This document shows, one piece after another, positions 55,618 to 64,000 of a stretch of 64,000 nucleotides of DNA. Under the pieces are notes generated by a model, which was not told where the DNA came from, searched no databases, and worked only from the letters and a program-made list of their open reading frames with translations. Source of the stretch: Steromphala cineraria (Eukaryota > Mollusca > Gastropoda > Trochida > Trochidae); the NCBI GenBank assembly GCA_916613615.1, contig OU744735.1:42543468-42607467 (forward strand), read 5' to 3'. The position numbers and the translations under genes were made by a program. The first letter of the stretch is position 1; every line of letters begins with the position of its first letter.

Positions 55618-58600
55618 TTAGCTCACCTTTACAAAGTAAATGTGAGCTTATGTCATGGCGCTTCGTCCGTCGTCCGTCTGTCCGTCCGTCCGTCCGTCCG
55701 TCTGTCTGTCTGTCCGTCCGTCCGTAAACTTTCAGGAAAAAGACTACTCCTCCTAAACGAATCCAGATATCATTCTGAAATTGTAGTATGTTATACCCAT
55801 GGTGATTCCTCACAGAAAGGTAGACGTTTCAGTTTTGAGAATCCAAGATGGCCGCCATGGCAGCCATATTGAATTTTCAATTAGATTTCACGAAAAAGAC
55901 TACTCCTCCTAAACAAATCCAGATATCATTCTGAAAATGTAGTATGTTATACCAATGGTGATTCCTCACAGAAAGGTAGACGTTTCAGTTTTGAGAATCC
56001 AAGATGGCCGCCATGGCAGCCATATTGAATTTTCAATTAGATTTCACGAAAAAGACTACTCCTCCTAAACAAATCCAGATATCATTCTGAAATTGTAGTA
56101 TGATATACCCATGGTGATTCCTCACAGAAACGTAGACGTTTCAGTTTTGAGAATCCAAGATGGCCGCCATGGCAGCCATATTGAATTTTCAATTAGATTT
56201 CACGAAAAAGACTACTCCTCCTAAACAAATCCAGATATCATTCTGAAATTGTAGTATGTTATACCCATGGTGATTCCTCACAGAAAGGTAGACGTTTCAG
56301 TTTTGAGAATCCAAGATGGCCGCTATGGCAGCCATATTGAATTTTCAATTAGATTTCACGAAAAAGACTACTCCTCCTAAACAAATTCAGATATCATTCT
56401 GAAATTGTAGTATGTTATACCCATGGTGATTCCTCACAGAAAGGTAGATGTTTCAGTTTTGAGAATCCAAGATGGCTGCGATGGGAGCCATATTGAATTT
56501 TCAATTAGATTTCATGAAAAAGACTACTTCTCCTAAACCAATCTAGATATACTTTCTAAATTGTAGTATGTTATAGTGATTCTGCACAGAAAGGTAGACG
56601 TTTCAGTTTTGAGAATCCAAGATGGCCACAAAAGCAGCCATATTGACTTTTCAGCTGCAATGACACATCATTATTATTCAATTTTAAGCTTTCATCAAGT
56701 GATCACTTGCATCAAATAAATTCTCTAATTTGAACTTACTAATCATAATATTATCTTGAATATGGAATATTTAAGATTGTCATGCAAGTTGTTCTATATT
56801 TTTAAGTGTTTTTAAAAAAAAATTAAGATATAAGACAACCATAATTAATTAATTTGCTTAAAATCTTCATGGCAACTAGCTGCAAAAACCCAATCACATT
56901 AAACATCATGTTAAATTTTAAACAATGGTATCTCCCTTAAATTCCTTTAAATACCACACATTAGGGGTCAACCAGAGTTCAGATATGCCTGTAGAGTCCA
57001 CAATGCTATTCTAATACACATCCTGATACAGGCTGCTAGCATCACAGTGTCAGCTGCTAGTCTGTTGCATAATCAACCTGACCCAATTGATATTGCAGAG
57101 CAATATGCTATATGGCCATGTGTATGCAATAAGAGTTATGGAAATTAGACTTGTAATCTCATGACAGTGATATGTTCTTTCTAAGAATAACAACTTACAC
57201 AAAAGTTGTCATCAATAAGTTTTGTGTTTAGCAATCTTCATGATAAGTTGATGTGGAAAGAGTTATTTTGTATCAGGTTCCATTTCCTGTGTTAACTCAT
57301 ATTTGTACCATTTCTATATCTAACAGAAGTTCTTCTTGACACAAAATCAATTTAGGACATAAGCTAACTATGTTTTGTGAAATTATATATATTTTTCACA
57401 ACAATGCATGTTCTCTCCCGTCAAGTTTTTAAATACCACACATAAGGGCTTAGCCAGAGTTCAGGTTTACATGCTCAGCACACTATTCTTCTCCAAATAC
57501 ACAAAGCCAAATCCACAAATTGCTACAATCTCCTTAAGGATCTGGGGCTAGCAGCCCTGCCTGCTTGTATGTTGCTTAGTTATCTTTACTTAATTGATAA
57601 ATACAACATAATGATGTATGGCAATTATTATGTCTAAGCAATGGACTTTATGGAAAGTATATAAATTGACTTTATGAAAAGTATACTTGTATTCTATTAA
57701 TAATAATACTTTTTACAAATAACAATTTAAACAAGTCAAGAATCAGCTTTTGTGTACAACAATCTGCAAGATGAGTTAATATTAATAAGTCAAGAATCTG
57801 CTTTTATGTACAGTAATCTACATAAGCTATTGTAGAAAGAGGTAATTTGTATCAGGTTCCAGTTCCAATATCATATGTTTTATGAAAACCTGTAAAACTA
57901 AATGATAATTGTATCATGCTGAAGGGGCTCTGGGAACAACATGTCAACATAGAAGTCATTATTTTTCAATTAGATTTCAGGCCAAGTAATTCTTCTACTA
58001 AATCAATTAAGATATCATTCTGAAAAGTGAGTATTTTTTTATATAGTGATTCCTGACAAAGACGCATTCATTTTATTATCAAGAATCCAAGATGGTCAAT
58101 ATGTCATTTATATTGAATTTTCAATTGGATTTCATAAAATTCATTGAAAAGAATACATTTACTGGTCAATCAAATGAATGTGTTTATATTTGTATTGATG
58201 CACTTGTTGTAATATTTATCAACACTATAAATACAGTTACAAAATTTTTTATGAATCATCTTTATCTGCGAACAGCCTGAACCATGAGTGTTTTAATAAA
58301 TCCTTTTAAATAAAACATATAATGATATCAGTGGGTTACATAATTCCTGACACTTCATAAAAGGCCAAATAACATAGCCAGTGAGGGATCTGATTACGAT
58401 CTGAATGATGATTATCTAGATAATTATTATGATCATTCAATTCAAACAAATCCTTTTCAAAAGCATTTAAAATGATTAAATTTGTTCACTCTCAACACTA
58501 ACTGTTGTTTCCATGCAATTATTATTAAAATACTTCAATAAACATATTACTGAGTTGACCTCCAGATTATTTCTATAGCAAACCTCTCTTCTACCCCTTT

Positions 58601-59640
58601 CCTCTCCTGTCCTTCCATTGCAAACCTCTCTTCTACCCCCCACCCCTTCTATCCCCCCTTCCCCTCCTCCCCTTTCCTCTCATGTCCTTCCATTGCAAAC
58701 CTCTGTTCTATCCCTCCTTTCCCCTCCTATCCTCCAGCCCCTCTCCTGCAACTCCCCTCTTAATATCTGTATTGCATACTGAATTAAGGGGAAGACACTC
58801 ACATTTTGGAATAACAGTAACTTACATAATAGGATAAGTTACATAAGCTACATGCAGGTGCAAGAGGTCATCACAGGTCATCATATCTAGTAATTAGCAT
58901 AAACCCCCATGTGGCTAGCCTATTCTGACCAATCAGATTGCACTAACATATGTCAAGATTTAAGATATTCAGAAATCTTCAGTTAGATTCACATGAGACA
59001 TTGACCTGGACAGTTTACTTTGGCAATTGGACTTATCACTAGCTGAATTTGTGATTTGTGTCAGAGGGATATATTCCAAATGTTTATGTGCATCTTTTTT
59101 TAGTTCTTTGGAAGTTGAGAGTGTGACTAATCTAACATTGGATTAACCAGTTTGTTGACTGTTGTGATTGTGTTTGAAAACTTTGGTCAGAGTACTGTAC
59201 AAGTACTTTTAAGAAAGAATTCTTGAGATTTTCGGGACTATTTCTTGACTTCAAGAGTCACAAAACCTGTTATTATTGATTGACATTTAAATGAATACTC
59301 CTAAACCAATCAAGATAATGAAATTAATATGGATGCCCACATATAAGTAACATTTTGAAGATTAAAAAATACAAGATGGTCACCAATTCAGCCATAGATA
59401 TACAAAAAAGTTATACAAAAACCTACTGCTTGTTAACAAATCATGATTTAATAACATTCTTGTATTAATGTTTGTTCGTGCTCTAATTTTTTCCAACAGA
59501 AGACTAGCATTTTAAAAGATACAAAAATCATGATGGCAGCCATAATCAATTATCATATAAAATATGGTTACACAATTAAACTATATTACCACATCATTCT
59601 TTTTAAGGTGAGCTTCTGTACCCTCGGTACTTTTATTTTT
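55618..59640 (+). mobile_element. AGCTCACCTT element, long copy (4.0 kb)
   Basis: Same left end, GTCC-rich tract and right end (AAGGTGAGCTTCTGTACCCT) as the 45276 copy. It carries six AAGATGGC-started units (about 55844, 56001, 56157, 56312, 56469, 56619; ~155-bp period) instead of two, and about 1.95 kb between 57540 and 59510 that the short copy lacks. That extra part contains diverged repeat-like segments (58000-58100, 59280-59400) and a pyrimidine tract, but no transposase-like ORF. Class unresolved; possibly a Helitron-like or large foldback non-autonomous element. Confidence 0.85.
58575..58750 (+). repeat. Pyrimidine-rich tract with tandem words
   Basis: CCATTGCAAACCTCTCTTCTACC recurs about three times within ~170 bp of nearly pure C/T sequence inside the long element. 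Triplex-prone. Confidence 0.8.
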
Positions 59641-60970
59641 TTTGCTGGTTTGTTGTGAATAATGAAATGTAATGAATTCATGTCAATAAATTATTTTCTA
59701 AGCACAATGTTGAGTTATTTGAATAAAAATCATTGTAAGACCTGCAAAAAGTAGTTTGTTTCTGGTTTTCATCTGCGTCAGTTTCCTACACACAAATCAA
59801 GCCTTTTCTTTAAAGATTTTTACAAGGGAAATAATATCATTTTATTCCTGTAACCTAGAAAGACATGGAAACATAAACTTGTTCCTGTATTTGTAGGCCC
59901 TTAAGATGCTTTATCGCAATGATAAATTGATGTAAAATTTGTATTTATCTTATTTTTCTGTCTTTTTTTTTTGTATACATGTATGTACTCCAAAAAGAAG
60001 TTTTTATGGAGCCCCCTCCATGTTAAATGTTCTTTTGACCTCTTGTATTGTTTTCTTTTTTTTTCTGAAATCATAGAAATACATGTTACTGATGTATGTA
60101 ATTATTTGAGCTAATGTCATAAGGAAAAATCCCTTTTTTATGAAGTCTGCTGAAAAAAGGTCTTAGTTATCAGAGTGAGGAAATGTGCCAGTTCAAATGA
60201 CGGGTTTATGCAGAATATTCATGAGATAACCAAAGGAAGGAAACCTGTTTCTAATCTCAATACAATAAAAATAGGGAAAATAAATGCATTAACATAGTCA
60301 AATTTCCTGAGTAAAATTGGGTAACACTACTTTCTAATTTGCTTCTTTTAGGATGATACTTCATTGCCATAAATGGCTTATTGATTACGTTTACAATTGA
60401 TGTACTACAATTGTTCTAGGCAGGACCAAATTGTTACTGTATACAATGTAATAAGCGTCCTCTCCCTATAAGTGCCCCCAAACGCTGCTTTTAACCCAAA
60501 AAACATTAAGCGCCAAGGCAATTCCTTCAGGCTTGCATGATAAACCTATGAAATTTTACATAAAAATTGGTTTGAAGACTTGATTTCAGTCCTCCTCTTA
60601 CATCACAGTAATTGGATTTATAACTTTTTGCTAAACAACTATATGCAGATAGAGAATATACAAACATTTTTATCATTCGACTGAACAATTAAAACATTTT
60701 TTTCTGAAAACTTGGTCAAAACCATGTGAGGAGATTCTGGAAAACAATTTTTAAGTCACTCCCTGCTTTTAGACATTTTGCCCTAATCAAAGCAATTAGT
60801 TTAAACGGGTCTAATGACTATTTGCCAGACCTTTGTATATTTTATTCACTTTATGGTTATCTTTAATTCATTCACACATGCAAACCATTTATGGTATTCT
60901 GTGTCATGGTTTTCAATTATTTCTATTGATGAATTCTCGTATGGCATTTTGCTATTCATGTATTCATGTT
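59641..60970. other. AT-rich stretch with a MITE fragment
   Basis: No gene. A fragment related to the ATACCGTATTC element (ACAATGTAATAAGCGTCCTC) lies near 60437-60540. Confidence 0.35.
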
Positions 60971-60975
60971 ATATT

Positions 60976-61400
60976 ACGCCGAGTTAGTGAGATAGAATAG
61001 GAGACGCCTGATTGGAGGCAATCAAAGTTAGTCTTGCAATCAGCGACGCTGTTCTAAAATCATCATTTTGGCTACTAAATGATGGCAAAGGAATTGTGGT
61101 ATGAACCACGGATTTCGGCGTAATATAACAGAGGCTGTATCAACATTTCATGACTTGATCTGCCTCTGTGGGGAGAGAATGGGGAAACTGCCGGAACCCA
61201 CGGATTACGGCGTAATATAACAGAGGCTTTAACAACATTTCTTGACTTGATCTGCCTCTGTTGGGAGAGAATGGGGTAACTGTGGAGAGAGAATGGGGTA
61301 ACTGCCGAAACCAACGGATTACTGCGTAATATAACAGAGGCTTTAACAACATTTCATGACTTAATCTGCCTCTGTGTGGAGAGAATGTCCGACGAGAGAG
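60976..61400. repeat. Core plus three tandem arms of the GAGGCAGATCAAGTCAT element
   Basis: The core (GGAGACGCCTGATTGGAGGC...CAGCGACGCTGTTCT) is inverted relative to 47835-48193. It is followed by three head-to-tail arm copies (GCGTAATATAACAGAGGCT...TCTGCCTCTGT...GAGAGAATG) at about 61118, 61210 and 61325. Reverse-strand ORFs here are repeat shadows. Confidence 0.82.
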
Positions 61401-62009
61401 GCGAGCATGTCTTCCAATAGCCACTACACTGTGTGTTTATATATTTAGATTGATTTATTCATCAGTTCAGAAGAAAGATTTCATAGAGACACCAGGCTTT
61501 ACGCTTTAACAGGTTCAATATTGATCCTTGATTAGGATTTTCATGATAAACTCCATTAATAACACATTTCATATGAAATTCTATGCCTATTCAAGAACAA
61601 TTGAAACAATTGAACAATTCAAAACTGGCTGGGCTAGCAAATGAAATATTGTTGTACTATATTTTGCATTCACATCATGATTTATACCCCAAAATTAATA
61701 AAGTAAATGATAAAATTAATTTACAGATTTTTAAGAGCAAAATGTCTAAAGACAGGAGGCCAAAAAAGGGCATATTAGCTCTAGTATAGATGAATTTTTT
61801 CTAAAAATGCTGTACATATTATGACTGTTACAGTAATTTATGAAAATATCCTATTTTCTATCTTTTTTTCATTTAGGGTGGTTTAGTTTGTTAACATTAA
61901 ATTTCGGAGGGATTCTGATTAGCTTTTTATTCCAAAAAGGTTGAAATCATGTTACCAGTAGGAGATTTTGTAAGTTAGGTTATAAATTTTAAAGGGCCTA
62001 ATTGTTGTT
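61401..62009. other. No recognised gene
   Basis: AT-rich; a 68-codon ORF (61583-61789) lacks support. Confidence 0.3.
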
Positions 62010-62013
62010 TTAA

Positions 62014-62350
62014 ACGGGCAGCAGCATGTTTTAAGAGGAAATATAAGGTGATGTAAGGAAAATGAAAATAATTGGTTCCAATTGAAAAACAATGTCTTAA
62101 AACTGAATGAAGCAGTAATAAATAGTATTAATATAAAGTTAAGTTCAGCCATGCGATTCCTTTTTCATACACCAAATGAATTAAACAATGTCCGCCAATG
62201 GACTTTACATGAATCTTTGTAAATTGTTCTCTGGCTATGGATGATTGGTTTTTGTAAATATATTTTTGACACTATCAAGATAATACATTTAGCATCACCG
62301 TTTCATTATCAGTGAAATATTGAAAATATGGAATTTTCAAAAAACATGCA
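62014..62350 (+). mobile_element. TTAA MITE, copy H (degenerate)
   Basis: CGGGCAGCAGCATGTTTTAA start, AAGGTGATGTAAGGAAAATG, CAGCCATGCGATTCC, GACACTATCAAGA and AAAAAACATGCA end. TTAA lies at 62010-62013; the right terminal bases are lost. Confidence 0.8.
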
Positions 62351-62929
62351 ACCCAATATTGATTAATGGTTTATCTGTAATCTTTGTAAAGAATAGCAGG
62401 TTATCAAAAATTCAACAAAATGTTTTTCATTTCCCATCTCTAATCAATAAACACAATTTCCTGTCAAATTGTTTGTATTTCAGACATAACTGGCTCTGTG
62501 GAGTAAAAGTAATATGAACAACATTATGAAATCATAAATTCTTGATTAGGTCATGGACTCAATACTACTCGTTCACAGTATACAAAATACAAAAAACATG
62601 GCCAATAAAAACATAAAAATATAAATGTGTCCATACAAAGTCGAAAGAATTATTATGAAGACCGAAATTATTTTGACACAAAATTTTATTGTCAAGCTGG
62701 GAAAACATTTCCTTTTCACATTTTTTTTATCAATGAACAATGAGCAATTTTGTGATAAGGAATTTCAAGTTTTACAATTTCATTAGTTTATTTTATCACT
62801 TTTGAATTAAAGTTCTACTAAATTTAGTTTATCAGTTGATAATTAAAGTTCAGTAACATTGTGAATTTGTTGTTTTCAAATGTTTTATTTAAGCACAATA
62901 TCACCCAAAGAAAGAAATTAAACATTAAA

Positions 62930-63335
62930 TTTTTTTTTTCATAACAAAACAAAATATCAAATCGGTACGTATTACTAACAATAATCAAGGTTTCTATGTT
63001 TCCTGACATCATTTTGAATGTTTTAACTGGATGAGATTTGTCTTTTAATTAAATTTGATTTTTTTGGTTGAGGATTTTGCGAGATCATTTTTTTTTTTTC
63101 ATATTATCAATCATAACAAAACAAAATATCAAATCGGTACGTATTACTAACAATAAACAAGGTTTCTATGTTTCCTGGCATCTTTTTTAATGTTTTAACT
63201 GGATGAGATTTGTCTTTTAATTAAATTTTGATATTTTTTGAAGATTCTACAAGATAAAGATTTTTTTTTCAAATTATCAATCATAACAAAATCAAAATAT
63301 CAAAATACATATCGGTACGTATTGCTAACAATAAA
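62930..63335 (+). repeat. Three tandem copies of a ~172-bp unit
   Basis: CATAACAAAACAAAATATCA...ATCGGTACGTATT recurs at about 62940, 63113 and 63284, with GGTTTCTATGTTTCCTG and AACTGGATGAGATTTGTC between. The third copy is partial. Confidence 0.88.
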
Positions 63336-63539
63336 CCAGGTAACACTATTTCTTGCAACATGGCAAGTAAGCCAGGTGTAATTAGAATGTGAATGGCTAC
63401 ATATCTACTGACAACTGGGTCTCTCTGCTGATTAAGGTGAACTCTGCGTGTCTAATGATCCTCGATACAATCTGAGATCCAATCAGACACACTGAATACA
63501 GGCATTAGTGGCCAGTCAACTCTATCTTCACTCCTATAA

Positions 63540-63580
63540 AGTGGGGGGTGGGAGGGGGGGGGGGCTCGGAGGGGGGGGAA
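63540..63580 (+). other. G-rich tract with G-quadruplex potential
   Basis: Five or more runs of at least three G within 40 bp, including runs of ten or more, in otherwise AT-rich DNA. Confidence 0.75.
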
Positions 63581-64000
63581 CTGAGAGGTCCGCAAATGAC
63601 AGAATGGGAAGATCAGATATCCGGCTAGTAAAACAAATTATGAAGTTTATGGAATAAAATCAAATGTTAGACCTCAAAAAAAATAACCTGTTTCTGGTCA
63701 GTTTCACCCCCTGCCCCCGATATGATTGATATCAAGCCTTTTTTTGTGAGCAGATGTTGACAAGGAAGAATGGAAATGTAGTCCCCTTGCCTAAATATAA
63801 CAATGAAATCATTAATGTGAACTTTTGAAAGTTAACTCGTTTCTGTTCATATAGTCCTTCAAAGACACAGTGATAAAGTGATCCAAAGTTATTTTTTCAA
63901 AATCAGTTAATTTTTTTACAGTTTTATCAGTTATTTTTTTTGGGCCTTACTGTCAAATTTAGCAAACCTTTTCTGTTAAATTGGTCATATAATGATGGTG
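63581..64000. other. No recognised gene at window end
   Basis: AT-rich sequence without support for coding. Confidence 0.3.

Noticed and set aside
55568..55872. ORFs over the GTCC-rich tract at the start of the long element
   Set aside because: Low-complexity repeat translation, repeated in the short copy; not genes.
61075..61424. Minus-strand ORFs of 79-94 codons
   Set aside because: They translate the tandemised transposon arm.
13535..63335. Regularly spaced palindromes as a CRISPR array
   Set aside because: Eukaryotic sequence; the palindromes are unrelated foldbacks without repeat-spacer structure.

Overview
This is animal nuclear DNA. It is AT-rich, coding exons are short and separated by GT-AG introns, there are no bacterial operons or ribosome binding sites, and roughly half of what can be recognised is transposable-element debris. 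The gene families (an IgGFc-binding-domain surface protein, long C2H2 zinc-finger arrays, a neuronal calcium sensor gene), tRNA-derived SINEs, and repeats starting with AGCTCACCTTTACAAAG followed by GTCC-rich tracts point to a lophotrochozoan, most likely a mollusc. A fragment near 35.3 kb resembles, from memory, a repeat common in gastropods. The species cannot be named from the sequence alone.

Host genes. (1) 169-3120, +: the 3' part of a type I membrane protein. One large exon holds an IgGFc-binding-type extracellular region, the next a transmembrane helix, the last a basic cytoplasmic tail; all phases match. (2) 8088-8693, +: a seven-finger C2H2 protein. (3) 14637-16775, +: a complete single-exon 23-finger C2H2 protein with an eight-residue-repeat leader. 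(4) 37703-39674, +: the first three coding exons of a neuronal calcium sensor (NCS) family gene, including a 25-nt microexon; the rest was not found in the window. (5) 53951-54415, +: a 154-residue basic protein with a duplicated motif, not identified. Weaker candidates are a TATA-driven first exon near 24.3 kb, single exons at 28.6 and 32.7 kb, and an ORF with a poly(A) signal at 27.7-28.05 kb.

Mobile elements. Two DNA transposons still carry genes: 25390-27659 (Myb/SANT-like protein interrupted by one stop codon) and 41402-44269 (a two-exon gene between ACAACGTTGT-rich ends). There are decayed non-LTR retrotransposon pieces at 12.6-13.2, 20.3-22.0 and 22.0-23.3 kb and a Tc1/mariner relic at 3.9-4.4 kb. 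Many non-autonomous elements can be defined by their ends. They include an approximately 356-bp TTAA-flanked family with eight copies, a CAGTCTAAG foldback family with 9-10 bp target duplications (one copy nested in a TTAA element), an ACTCGAG-rich family (three copies), and a long AGCTCACCTT element present as a 4-kb copy and an internally deleted 1.4-kb copy.

Tandem repeats occur at about 1.7, 6.2, 19.5-20.1, 23.8, 24.5, 26.8, 29.7, 33.5, 47.1, 55.7-56.6 and 62.9 kb. The 33.5-kb array stays open for 158 codons and has a higher-order structure. No CRISPR, rRNA, functional tRNA or prokaryotic signals were seen.
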